64,000 bases of DNA from Candidatus Nomurabacteria bacterium (GTDB taxonomy: Bacteria; Patescibacteriota; Saccharimonadia; Saccharimonadales; Saccharimonadaceae): the NCBI GenBank assembly GCA_020631935.1, contig JACKGP010000003.1, positions 1 through 64,000 of the forward strand. Direction: 5' to 3'. Position 1 is the stretch's first letter; the number at the start of each line of letters is the position of its first letter. Below are positions 24,444-31,852 of the stretch, one piece after another. Both the position numbers and the translations under genes were made by a program. Under the pieces are notes generated by a model, which was given only the letters and a program-made list of their open reading frames with translations, was not told the origin of the DNA and did no database searches.

Positions 24444-25133
24444 TTAGCAGATTGGCTGAAATGCCTTAAGCGCTTTTTTGTGCTGCCTGTAGTTTGAGTC
24501 CATTTCTCCTACCAGGTCCCAGAAGTTCGAGCTATGGTTCATCTGTTTTGTGTGTGCTAATTCATGAACTAGTACGTAGTCGATTAGCTCGTGGGGTAAC
24601 TTCATCAATGCGATATTTAGACTAATAGTCCCATTTGAGCTGCAGCTTCCCCACCTGCTACCAGCATGAGGTAGGCGGACCGACTGGTATTTGTAGCCGA
24701 ACTTCGATGCAATCACCGCCAGTCTTTTTGGTAGGTAGTTTTTGGCTTCTTTTCGCAGCGCCTTTATAACCTCTGTACGAATAATAGACTGCACTTCATT
24801 ATCGTTTATATCCATAGACTCTGGCAGAGTGACTATTATCTGAGACCTCAGTGTGGACACAGATAATTTTGTTCCAAATCGTACACTTATAGAGTGTAGC
24901 TTGCCAATCTTTGTTCCATCCGAGTATGTCTGCCCAGCTCGTGCAGAGTTGAGCAATTCTTTTAGTTTGCTCCTAGAGCCACGCAAAAAGGCTTTCACTG
25001 CAAAATCAGGAGTTCTCCTAGGTACTGTTATGGTTAGTTTTCCGTTTGGTGCTACAGATGCACGCAGGTGTCTGCTGTTGTGGTTATGGCGAACAACAAC
25101 TTCTCCGAGTATATCGTCCGTAAGTACTTTCAT
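24444..25133 (-). CDS. YgjP-like zinc metallopeptidase family protein (DUF45)
   Basis: A 229-residue member of the YgjP/DUF45 (PF01863) group. The zinc site is VLVHELAHTKQMNHSSNFW, a HExxH with a downstream His and the family WxxV. The N-terminal half has the expected PRRTPDFAVKAFL and LPESM strands; the region SVRLPHAGSRWGSCSSNGTISLN is the family's highly conserved RWGSC motif. The physiological substrate is unknown. It sits between the histidine kinase and the P-loop kinase, all on the minus strand with short gaps. Confidence 0.9.
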   Translation of the reverse strand: MKVLTDDILGEVVVRHNHNSRHLRASVAPNGKLTITVPRRTPDFAVKAFLRGSRSKLKELLNSARAGQTYSDGTKIGKLHSISVRFGTKLSVSTLRSQIIVTLPESMDINDNEVQSIIRTEVIKALRKEAKNYLPKRLAVIASKFGYKYQSVRLPHAGSRWGSCSSNGTISLNIALMKLPHELIDYVLVHELAHTKQMNHSSNFWDLVGEMDSNYRQHKKALKAFQPIC

Positions 25134-25143
25134 GTATTCGATT

Positions 25144-25692
25144 CTATTGTACGTTTATTCTACCGCGTCTAGCGCCACTGCTATCTTTAGCCATCTCGCT
25201 GCGGCGAGCTGTTAGGTGCTTCAAGACGATCTTTGCCTGGCTGGCGTAAGTATGCTTTCCACTAATTACCACTGCGTGTTCGCGTTCATGCGGTGGACTG
25301 AAGCGCTTGACTAAGGCATCAAATTCATCTGGACTAAGCAACTTTGACTTACGTGTGCGTGATTTTGCGGTTGCTTGATCTACCTGTGTCCAGACAAAAA
25401 GCGGCGCATAGCCAGCATCACGTACGACTCGAGCTACTTCGGTGCGATTGGCGCGAGTTTCGGTCGATAATTCTAAGACTAGTGATTGGCGAGTTTTTAG
25501 TAGCTCGGTCAGATACATATAGGCCAACTGGCCTGCTGCCTCTGGCGAGGCTGCGTATTTACTAATGGCTTGCAAATCGAGGTGAGGCGCGCCGAATGTT
25601 TCGGAAAATTTCGAAGCAAAGAAAGTTTTACCACTCCCCGGAATTCCTACCATGATAATTGCATGCGGTTGATGCAAACTTAACTGATTCAT
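25144..25692 (-). CDS. P-loop ATP-binding kinase-like protein (AAA_33 type)
   Basis: A 182-residue nucleoside-triphosphatase of the zeta-toxin/AAA_33 kinase type. Walker A is VGIPGSGKTFFA; a DLQAISKY stretch follows; the lid is Arg/Lys-rich (ATAKSRTRKSKLLSPDEFDALVKRF). No partner antitoxin is visible, so a small-molecule or tRNA-related kinase is as likely as a toxin. The start chosen is ATG 25692 (MNQLSLHQPHA), since the extended -10 TGCTATACT ends 8 nt before it; the longer frame would start inside that promoter. Confidence 0.8.
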   Translation of the reverse strand: MNQLSLHQPHAIIMVGIPGSGKTFFASKFSETFGAPHLDLQAISKYAASPEAAGQLAYMYLTELLKTRQSLVLELSTETRANRTEVARVVRDAGYAPLFVWTQVDQATAKSRTRKSKLLSPDEFDALVKRFSPPHEREHAVVISGKHTYASQAKIVLKHLTARRSEMAKDSSGARRGRINVQ

Positions 25693-26003
25693 TGCAGACC
25701 AGTATAGCAACTTTTTGCAAAGTACGCCATATGTTGTGTCGTGGCTATTCTACTTTCTTAATGCATCTGTACTAATAAACATGTAAATATCTGCAAAAAC
25801 AAAACAGCCCACTTTTTGTTTAGCAGACTGCTTGCTGTTGTATCTAAGTTATGTGTGCATTCTGTTTTGACAGGTGCTCCAGGATGATTGCCGAACCTAT
25901 TGTGGTATGATATGAAAATATGAATTAGTGCACGGCGGGCAAGAAGCTCTCGCTCTCACTTTGACTCAAAGTTGAATACTTAATTTATGGCAGAACCGAA
26001 TCG
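25693..26003. other. intergenic region entering the decayed accessory region
   Basis: No intact gene was found. The stretch holds the promoter of the P-loop kinase gene, AT-rich DNA with a small inverted repeat near 25827-25845 (AGCAGACTGCTTGCTG), and the first copy of a three-copy coding remnant at 25868-25915. Confidence 0.5.
25868..25915 (+). repeat. coding remnant copy A (QxLQDDxRTYCGxI tail)
   Basis: In frame this reads stop-QVLQDDCRTYCGMI-stop. It matches the last 16 codons of the small gene at 29191-29376 (WQGLQDDYRTYCGVI) and copy B at 26647. The Trp codon has become TGA, so it is a decayed copy. See the finding on the three copies. Confidence 0.6.
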
Positions 26004-26556
26004 CTAAAACTCACTAGTCTTATCGGCCGTAATTTTATGGATTACTGAATATAATTTACCGTAATCATGCCAGCTAAAATCACCCTCATTGCCACGATAC
26101 CACAAACTAACAGGCAGATTTTCGTATGCGTTTGCAAGCGCGCTAATTTCTTTTGTGCTAAGTGCGATAATTTGTCTAACGTCATCACCCGGACGATAGG
26201 CAGAGTCACCTATGTTTACTCCAAAAAGGAAAGTCTCATTGTAAAATTCTTTTCCGGCTGTATCGATAGCCGAAGTATTAAATTGTGCGAGCGGCGTAAA
26301 TTGCTCAGGGCTTATCGCTAGACCAAGTTCTTCTTCTAGTTCTCATGACGCAGCTAGAAGAATATCCTCGTCTTCATCGATCCCGCCGCCAAGTAGCCGC
26401 GTAATCCCTGTAGGGAAAAACGCAGGTTTTGCACCGGTCAAAATTTTTTCCGATTCATCTTTGACTGCAATTAGTACACATTGTTTACGATAAAGATTAC
26501 CGAATGCTTGATCGACCTTTAGGCTTAGGTCTATGGTATCTATTTTATTTCTCCAC
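26004..26556 (-). pseudogene. Nudix hydrolase, inactivated
   Basis: The minus strand encodes a full Nudix domain with one in-frame stop. The frame from about 26554 reads IDTIDLSLKVDQAFGNLYRK and then FPTGITRLLGGGIDEDEDILLAAS, stop, ELEEELGLA: the TGA at 26343-26345 replaces the catalytic-box Arg of the GX5EX7REUXEEXGU motif, a CGA to TGA change. The frame continues open to TAG at 26004 through LWYRGNEGDFSWHDYGKLYS. No in-frame ATG is left at the 5-prime end; GTG 26556 is one base out of frame, so a second lesion is likely. The original would have been about 180 residues, a nucleotide or NADH-type pyrophosphatase. Confidence 0.78.
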
Positions 26557-26606
26557 TAACAATAACTGGTCTATTTTCTATTTAACCACAATTTTGTAAT
26601 ATTAAC

Positions 26607-26650
26607 GCCAAAGTAAAACACCAAGCTAGAGCCTGGTGTTTTACTTTGGC
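26607..26650. terminator. strong bidirectional hairpin
   Basis: GCCAAAGTAAAACACCA and TGGTGTTTTACTTTGGC form a 17-bp perfect stem around AGCTAGAGCC. The outer stem CCAAAGTAAAA recurs in the tRNA-Tyr terminator at 41180-41221. Here no tRNA follows; instead copy B of the coding remnant starts in its last bases. Confidence 0.7.
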
Positions 26651-26691
26651 AGAGGCTAAAGGATAATTATTGAATTTATTGTGGTATAGTA
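26647..26691 (+). repeat. coding remnant copy B (WQxLxDNY-stop-IYCGIV)
   Basis: In frame this reads WQRLKDNY, stop, IYCGIV, aligning with the C-terminal end of the small gene at 29191-29376 codon for codon; the Arg codon has become TGA. It is the most diverged of the three copies. Confidence 0.55.
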
Positions 26692-26714
26692 TCTTTCTCG
26701 GGATGAGGTGACTA

Positions 26715-27205
26715 TTAAATACGATAGGGTTTTGCAATAAATGGTCGCTTACCAATCTCTCGGAGAATCAGATCTCGTAGGATCTCGGATTTATTCTTGC
26801 CGGTGATGTGCGCTTGATGCTTTAAATAGGCGTTGATCTCTGGATTTATAAAGAAGTTAAGACGCATGTCTTTTTTATGAATCTTATTTTCGTCAATAAA
26901 CGCCCCTATTACTGCACGAAGACTATCTGTATCATATTGCTTAACAGTAACAAGATTATCGAAATCAGGGCTGATACCATTTTTAAACTCGTATTGGTAG
27001 ATAAGGCGTCTTTGCGTATCATGATTAGTACCGGCTTCTTAAGCTGGACCGCAGTGGCTATTTTATACCCGACAGAAAGACTTTCCTCTGTCGCTTCTAC
27101 GATGACAAGATCTGCCCTAGCGAGTGTTCGTAGATCCTTTTTAGTGACGATGGTTCTGCTGCTACATCTAACAAAAATGGTATAAAAAACTGATATAATA
27201 ACCAC
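26715..27205 (-). pseudogene. frameshifted nucleoside 2-deoxyribosyltransferase-like protein with ribbon-helix-helix tail
   Basis: Two overlapping minus-strand frames make one protein. The first (27205 to about 27010) has LARADLVIVEATEESLSVGYKIATA and KKPVLIMIRKD, the conserved acidic strand and GYE/K-type helix of the 2-deoxyribosyltransferase fold. After a one-base shift near 27004-27012 the second frame continues RLIYQYEFKNGISPDF, DNLVTVKQY and DTDSLRAVIGAFIDENKI, then MRLNFFINPEINAYLK, HQAHITGKNKSEILRDLIL, a CopG/ribbon-helix-helix segment, and stops at 26715. The N-terminal glycosidase strand is missing too, so the copy is at least doubly broken. The fusion of a deoxyribosyltransferase-like domain to a DNA-binding tail is itself uncommon. 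Confidence 0.65.
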
Positions 27206-27220
27206 AGGAGGAGCCTACCC

Positions 27221-27991
27221 ATGATGCTAATCTTTATCAGCCTTATAGTCACACTTATTATCAATTTTTTGCTATTTTTCGTTGCGTTCAAGCGTCAGTC
27301 TGACAAACTGACTGATTTTGCCTATTCACTTAGTTTTATTATTGTGACTCTCTATGTTCTCCTCGTGACGTCACAACACTCGTTGCCACTCGTGATCATG
27401 AGCCTCATGGTCATCGCTTGGGCTTTACGGCTCGGTATATTTTTGGTCTACCGAATTCGTAAATCAGGCAAAGATGCTCGGTTCGACGAAATTCGCAGCC
27501 ATTTTGGCCAATTTTTGAAATTTTGGCTTGGGCAAGGAGTTGTGGCGTGGTTTTTGCTTTTGCCACTTTTGTTCGTAGCGCTAAATGATAAAGCAGCTAT
27601 CTCGCCCCTTTTCTGGGTCGGATGTATCATCTGGCTCATTGGCGTCAGCGTAGAATCTGTAGCTGATATCCAGAAATATCGTTTCAACCAAAATCCGAAA
27701 AATAAAGGCACTTGGATCGATAGCGGCGTCTGGAAATACAGTCGGCACCCAAATTATTTTGGCGAGATTTGCGTCTGGGTTGGTATGTACGTGGCAGCTT
27801 TTGCTTCGTTGACGGTCCTTGAGCGCGTCATTGGCGTCGCCAGCCCAGTCGCCATCGCGATTAGCCTGCTGTTTATATCTGGCATACCGATTTTAGAAAA
27901 ATCAGCCGACAAACGGTGGGGCGGACAAAAAGCCTACCAAGCGTATAAGCGCCGCACCAGTATCCTCATACCGCTATGGCGAAAAAAGTAG
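27221..27991 (+). CDS. DUF1295 / steroid-reductase-like integral membrane protein
   Basis: A 256-residue protein with about seven transmembrane helices, of the DUF1295 (3-oxo-5-alpha-steroid 4-dehydrogenase C-terminal-like, ICMT-related) family. The signature is near the C-terminus: WKYSRHPNYFGEICVWVGMY, with RHPNYFGE as the cofactor-binding core, then RWGGQKAYQAYKRRTS. The N-terminal half has SLSFIIVTLYVLLVT. In bacteria the substrate is unknown. The start ATG 27221 (or 27224) has GGAGGAG 9 nt upstream, and TATAAT lies just before that. It overlaps the following ORF by 16 bp, suggesting a small operon. Confidence 0.88.
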   Translation: MMLIFISLIVTLIINFLLFFVAFKRQSDKLTDFAYSLSFIIVTLYVLLVTSQHSLPLVIMSLMVIAWALRLGIFLVYRIRKSGKDARFDEIRSHFGQFLKFWLGQGVVAWFLLLPLLFVALNDKAAISPLFWVGCIIWLIGVSVESVADIQKYRFNQNPKNKGTWIDSGVWKYSRHPNYFGEICVWVGMYVAAFASLTVLERVIGVASPVAIAISLLFISGIPILEKSADKRWGGQKAYQAYKRRTSILIPLWRKK

Positions 27992-28269
27992 AAGTCGATG
28001 AGCAATATCAGACGGGCTATGGCTACGAGCTAAGTGAGCCGGTTGGTCAAAATTTTCGTGATGATTTTAAACCCGAACTGACGCCGCAGCAAATGTTGCA
28101 GCTCGGTGTATTTGGCGGAGATTATTTCAAGGAAGTGCCTTCGGAATTTCCAGCGGACTGGTTTGAAGGGGTCGAACTTTTTAACAGAGGCGGAGGTAAT
28201 ATGAAAAATTTAGATTTCAATATAACAATAAACCGCAACAGGGGTCGCGGTTCTATCATTTTACATTAA
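27976..28269 (+). CDS. truncated conserved hypothetical protein
   Basis: The first 68 residues (MAKKVEVDEQYQTGYGYELS, EPVGQNF, FKPELTPQQMLQLGVFGGDY, FKEVPSEFPADWFEGVELF) look like the N-terminal part of a larger conserved family that continues with Trp/Tyr-rich segments not present here. After VELF the frame enters unrelated sequence (NRGGGNMKNLD onward), so the reading frame is probably truncated by a deletion junction near 28185. It overlaps the DUF1295 gene by 16 bp, which fits coupled expression of the original pair. Confidence 0.55.
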   Translation: MAKKVEVDEQYQTGYGYELSEPVGQNFRDDFKPELTPQQMLQLGVFGGDYFKEVPSEFPADWFEGVELFNRGGGNMKNLDFNITINRNRGRGSIILH

Positions 28270-28364
28270 CAGAGAACAAAGATTCTTGGCAGGGGTACAT
28301 AGATGAAGATAGAACTTTTTACTCAGTTAATGAAAACGTTATTTTGGGGACGAGTAATATTTAG
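28201..28364 (+). pseudogene. small frameshifted gene after a strong ribosome binding site
   Basis: GGCGGAGGTAAT precedes ATG 28201, but the ATG frame soon diverges from what looks like protein. If the A5 run after the ATG had one more A, the frame would read MKKFRFQYNNKPQQGS, RFYHFTLTENKDSWQGY, IDEDRTFYSVNENVILGTSNI and stop at 28362-28364, a plausible 53-residue protein. Its WQGY...DRTF stretch vaguely resembles the WQGLQDDYRTY remnant. Function unknown; a sequencing error in the A run would also explain it. Confidence 0.45.
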
Positions 28365-28376
28365 CTCTTGTCGTGA

Positions 28377-29111
28377 TTACTTGAGAGTAAATCCGCCGTC
28401 AACCGCTAGAACTTGCCCTGTTATAAAAGATGCATCTTGGCTTAGTAGGAATGCAATAGTGGCTGCAACTTCTTCGGGAGCGCCAATTCGTCTTATCACA
28501 GAGAGATCTGTCGTCCAGCTTGGGTCTTCGCCAGTACTGGTACTGAGCGGCGTATCTATAAGACCAGGTGCCACAGCGTTAACCCTCACAAGAGGCTCGT
28601 TAAACTTTCGAGCGAATGATTTCGTGAAAGAAATAATACCAGCTTTTGTAGCCGAGTATATTACACCGTACGGCTCACCTATTATTCCGTCGACGGACGT
28701 TAGATTAACGATTGACCCTGTTTGTGATGTCTCCTGGATGAGTCTGCCAAAAATTTTAAGCGATTTGAAGGTACCCTTAAGATTAACGTCGATAGTTCGA
28801 CTGATATTTTCGTCACTAATATCATCAATTCCTGCAGGCGTCGGAAGGACACCGGCATTGGCGACAAGGCAATCCAACTTTCCGAACTCGGAAACGATGA
28901 AGTCTTTTAAATTATGTAAGGCTACTTCGTCTGAAATATCGGCTGCAAAAAAGCGCACTCGATTCTTGTCTTCGAATTGCTCAAGTATAAAAGTGTCTTC
29001 ATCGGTCGGAGAGTTTAGGACGACGGAAGCGCCGAGGGAATATAGTCTATGCGCGGTTGCGAGCCCAATTCCCTGTGTGGATCCTGTAACTAATACGATT
29101 TTGTCTATCAT
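28377..29111 (-). CDS. short-chain dehydrogenase/reductase (SDR)
   Basis: NAD(P)-dependent oxidoreductase of the classical SDR family, 244 residues. The cofactor motif is VTGSTQGIGLA, with NAG in VANAGVLP, the catalytic Ser in LTSVDGI and YxxxK in YSATKAG; it ends ITGQVLAVDGGFTLK. Such proteins include FabG-like ketoreductases and sugar dehydrogenases; the substrate is not evident. The start is ATG 29111 (MIDKIVLVTGS); an extended -10 TGGTATAAT ends 10 nt upstream, giving a leader of about 3 nt. The gene appears intact within a region of decay. Confidence 0.9.
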   Translation of the reverse strand: MIDKIVLVTGSTQGIGLATAHRLYSLGASVVLNSPTDEDTFILEQFEDKNRVRFFAADISDEVALHNLKDFIVSEFGKLDCLVANAGVLPTPAGIDDISDENISRTIDVNLKGTFKSLKIFGRLIQETSQTGSIVNLTSVDGIIGEPYGVIYSATKAGIISFTKSFARKFNEPLVRVNAVAPGLIDTPLSTSTGEDPSWTTDLSVIRRIGAPEEVAATIAFLLSQDASFITGQVLAVDGGFTLK

Positions 29112-29190
29112 GGTTATACAAATTATACCAGAGGATAGATCATCGGTGCATACCAATACTAGTAACACTTCTCAGCATAATGATAGGTAC

Positions 29191-29376
29191 ATGTCAAAAG
29201 GAGCTAATGGAGTCGAATTCATCGACAGGGGTGATAGAAGTCGTAAAACTAGAAAAATCATATCCGAAGATATGATTAACAGAGGCCGGTGGTTCTATCA
29301 CCCTCAAATTAATACCTTGCAAATTTCGTGGCAGGGGCTTCAGGATGATTACCGAACCTATTGTGGTGTAATATAA
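29191..29376 (+). CDS. small hypothetical protein, source of the three-copy remnant
   Basis: A 61-residue ORF from ATG 29191 (MSKGANGVEFIDRGDRSR) ending WQGLQDDYRTYCGVI, stop TAA. Its last 16 codons recur, degenerate, at 25868 and 26647. A Trp/Tyr-rich C-terminal half (RGRWFYHPQINTLQISWQGL) and a charged first half suggest a small folded domain, but I do not recognise it. A CATAAT sequence 9 nt before the ATG could give a near-leaderless message. An in-frame upstream ATG (29109) lies inside the divergent SDR promoter and is not preferred. Confidence 0.5.
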   Translation: MSKGANGVEFIDRGDRSRKTRKIISEDMINRGRWFYHPQINTLQISWQGLQDDYRTYCGVI

Positions 29377-29573
29377 TTTTCAAAGAAAAACAGGCCAGTT
29401 GTCCGGTACCTTAGGCTGATATCAGTGACATCAGACCAAGTCACTCGCATTATTCAAGCGGATTTCCCCTGCTAAGGAGTGCGCTCTCCCTTGTTGATTA
29501 CCCTACCGCTTCTCGACCTTGATGACGTGAACGCCGAGGCGCTCCATGTTCGAGAGTGTAGAGGTAAATGCAG
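29377..29573. other. gene-poor stretch with unassigned fragments
   Basis: No intact gene. A short GC-rich piece on the minus strand (about 29503-29545) can be read MERLGVHVIKVEKR-stop, perhaps the tail of a lost gene; another minus-strand frame of about 30 codons (29363-29454) reads MRVTWSDVTDISLRYRTTG. Neither has support beyond being open. Confidence 0.35.
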
Positions 29574-29912
29574 CTATGCCAGCTCGAACTTGATGCCAAT
29601 GACACCGTTCTTTTTCTGCTGGTCAAAGGAGTAGTACTCGTTGATTTGGCTTTCAAGCCATTCGACACTCTCACCGCCAAACTTTACTGTGCTGTTATGT
29701 GCGAAAAGATCGTGAAATGTTTCGTAGCGAAGTAGTCCAACGACTTTCACGGAAACAGTCTGGTCGGTATTTTCTCGGTTAGTGAATGCAACGGCGTCAC
29801 CAAGCTGGATAGTTTGGCGTTTCTCATCATAAAGTCTTGATTCGATTGTTTATGCGCCGGATGTAATAGAGTCAAATGGTACGGTGGCAAGTCGTAAGTG
29901 GTGTGTGTTCAT
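29574..29912 (-). pseudogene. ASCH-domain protein with premature stop
   Basis: The frame from ATG 29912 reads MNTHHLRLATVPFDSITSGA, stop (TAA at 29850-29852), TIESRLYDEKRQTIQLGDAV, AFTNRENTDQTVSVKVVGLL, RYETFHDLFAHNSTVKFGGE and on to TAG at 29574. This is the ASCH pattern, where GxKTIExRLyDEKR binds RNA or a nucleoside; the stop occupies the Lys position (AAA to TAA). The rest is undamaged, so inactivation is recent. ASCH proteins act on modified nucleosides or RNA; the original function here is not known. It has no 3-prime neighbour on the same strand. Confidence 0.72.
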
Positions 29913-30023
29913 GTCTGACTGCTATCTTATCATTAAATGAGAGGCGTTCTCGTAGTTATGTTAATTTCGCTTCAAGGGTCTGGTCTTTAACAAATCTTTT
30001 CTATAAAGACTCTGGCGCACAGA

Positions 30024-30379
30024 CTACCTATCGTTAGAAGATAAATATAGCCACTCAAGAATTTCGACACCTTCATTAAAAAAAAGAGTAGTCGAAAAAA
30101 GATCCATTCACTATGACGTCAAGGTCGATATCACCCGGTTTGTCAGAGTAAATGTACGAACCGGCGATTGAGATGTGCAGACAGTTCATGCCAAGTGCCA
30201 TATTTTTTATCAATAAAATCTAAGACAATTTGAAGATTTTCGTTAACGTGCTGTACACGTTTTAAAATCTCTTCACGTTTCGTCGTATTTGCCTTCTGGT
30301 ACCAGAAATTATTAATTAAGTATTTTTCGATAAGTTCATTTTTACTGCTTAAATCAATAAATTCATCGGCAAATGTCAT
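30024..30379 (-). pseudogene. nucleotidyltransferase-like gene with two frameshifts
   Basis: From ATG 30379 the frame gives MTFADEFIDLSSKNELIEKY, LINNFWYQKANTTKREEIL and on to FIDKK. An extra base in an A6 run near 30207 shifts it; the continuation in the next frame is LGMNCLHISIAGSYIYSDKP then GDIDLDVIVNGSFFDYSFF, the GSxxxGDxDxD-type nucleotidyltransferase core. A second extra base in a T8 run near 30091 shifts it again to NEGVEILEWLYLSSNDR and stop at 30024. The protein would also be short. The two homopolymer lesions suggest decay, or sequence error. Confidence 0.6.
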
Positions 30380-30529
30380 AAGTGGGTAGTTTGCCTCAAA
30401 CGGTAAGCTGTCTCTGCACGATATATCGGACCAAGCTGCCCTTTACTAGTCGATGAGGTCGTATATTGTTTTCTTGCTCTGGGCATGCTAGAGTAATAAC
30501 ATATAATTGAAATTATGCAATGAGTTAAT

Positions 30530-31390
30530 GTGCCCAAGCTATTACGTATAACAGCATCCGACAAGCTCTATCTCCCAGGGCTTTTATACTGTGCTCACAA
30601 CGATGCGAAAACACTATTCGTTTATGTACATGGTGCAGGCAGTTCATCAATCGTACGAAACACCCTTCTTTTTGAATCACTTTCTCAGACTTTCAACACT
30701 GCAGGTGCGGACCTACTAACCTTCATGAACCGTGGAGCTGGATACATCACAAAGTTCGATACGGCTATGGGTAAATCACAACTTGGCGGTATGGCCTATG
30801 AGAAAATTAGCGATTTTATATACGATATTAAAGGAGTCGTAAGCTGGGCACGTGAACACAGGTATGAGAACGTATATCTACTTGGCCATTCGACCGGTGC
30901 TAATAAACTAGCGCTTGTAGCAGACTATATTAATAGACAAGAAGACATCAAGGGCGTGGTGCTACTTGCTGGTGGTGATGATATTGCCTTGCAACGATCA
31001 GCACTTGACGATGCGCTCGTAGATATCCAAAGGCAAGCAGAAGAAGCGATCTCTACATATCGAGATACTGAACTCGCTCCCATCAATACATTGCCCCACC
31101 CGATTAGCTGGCGCAGTCTTTACGAACTCATTACTGTTGATAGTGACTACGATATTTTTCACTTCTCTAGGCGTGGTGACATGAAGCGTATACAAAAAAC
31201 AACTAAACCAACCCTTGTAGTTTATGGCTCAGAGGATTTTGGTACTATCATTAAACCTGCTATCGCAGTACGAGTGCTGGTTGAACAAAATAAACATATC
31301 GTAGGTACGATAATTAACGGTGCAGACCATAATTTTACCGGATACGAGACGGAGTTGGCTAAAATTATCCTTGCAGGGGTTAAGGTGTAG
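30530..31390 (+). CDS. alpha/beta hydrolase family protein
   Basis: A 286-residue serine hydrolase-like protein (DUF1749/UPF0613-type). An oxyanion strand FVYVHGAGSSS, the nucleophile elbow YLLGHSTGANK (Ser in GHSTG), an acidic strand LVVYGSEDFGTI and a His in NGADHNF outline the triad. No signal peptide is present, so it should be cytosolic. The start is GTG 30530; TATAAT lies near 30500-30506 but the spacing is not that of a leaderless gene. It is intact and lies between decayed genes. Substrate unknown. Confidence 0.85.
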   Translation: MPKLLRITASDKLYLPGLLYCAHNDAKTLFVYVHGAGSSSIVRNTLLFESLSQTFNTAGADLLTFMNRGAGYITKFDTAMGKSQLGGMAYEKISDFIYDIKGVVSWAREHRYENVYLLGHSTGANKLALVADYINRQEDIKGVVLLAGGDDIALQRSALDDALVDIQRQAEEAISTYRDTELAPINTLPHPISWRSLYELITVDSDYDIFHFSRRGDMKRIQKTTKPTLVVYGSEDFGTIIKPAIAVRVLVEQNKHIVGTIINGADHNFTGYETELAKIILAGVKV

Positions 31391-31395
31391 TATAC

Positions 31396-31739
31396 ATGTC
31401 GGAACGAGTACCATTATTTGTGAACGCAGCAATATAAAATCAGGATTATAGTCTTGATGAAAAGCCCTATAAAGCTACCGGAATAATAGCAGCGCGCGCC
31501 CTGAACTATTTGTCGGGAAATGATCAAAATGTGCACACCTGGAATACAGTAGGTGCCTTTAACGATAGCGCAGACACTACGGCGGAAGAGCGCCTAGCCG
31601 CGAAGTACAGTTCGGATTTTATACGGTGGCCGCATTGATATTCATCGCCTACGCGCGCATTGTACTTAACCGTGGCCGAGGATATTATCTAGGCGCATGT
31701 GTGAATGCATTGCTTGTCGAACACCTCAAGAACGTATAG
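31396..31739 (+). pseudogene. decayed gene of unknown function with hydrophobic C-terminus
   Basis: ATG 31396 opens MSERVPLFVNAAI, then TAA (31435-31437) and the same frame continues NQDYSLDEKPYKATGIIAAR, ALNYLSGNDQNVHTWNTVGA and EERLAAKYSS. A shift near 31615 then gives QFGFYTVAALIFIAYARIVL, NRGRGYYLGACVNALLVEHL, KNV and TAG at 31737. The two parts together resemble a soluble head and a membrane-associated helix, but I do not know the family. One nonsense and one frameshift lesion mark it as a pseudogene. Confidence 0.5.
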
Positions 31740-31852
31740 CTGATACAGTTGATATATATTCAATTAAGTGTTAATATAGTGCACAAGACAGGCGACCCGC
31801 TTCGCCTTTGTGGATGGCCATCCCAAAAACTCTCGAGAGAAACGAGGACAAA

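Noticed and set aside
25144..25692. Zeta-type toxin
   Set aside because: The P-loop kinase fold fits, but there is no epsilon-like antitoxin next to it and the gene lies in a housekeeping run, so it is left as a kinase-like protein.
26343..26345. TGA read as an amino acid (alternative code as in Gracilibacteria/SR1)
   Set aside because: TGA serves as a true stop elsewhere (for example the DHH gene/cysS ATGA overlap), long genes have no internal TGA, and this TGA sits at an Arg, not Gly, position.
28303..29376. Plus-strand ORF of 357 codons
   Set aside because: Nearly all of it is antisense to the SDR gene, whose motifs are unmistakable; only its last 62 codons are kept as the small gene at 29191.
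29440..29500. Possible tRNA-Ser
   Set aside because: A CCTGCTAAGG stretch resembles an antisense anticodon arm, but no acceptor or T-arm pairing could be made.
30376..30564. ORF starting MPRARK, like REP-associated transposases
   Set aside because: Only the first six residues fit; no further transposase motif appears, and it is more likely debris upstream of the nucleotidyltransferase pseudogene.
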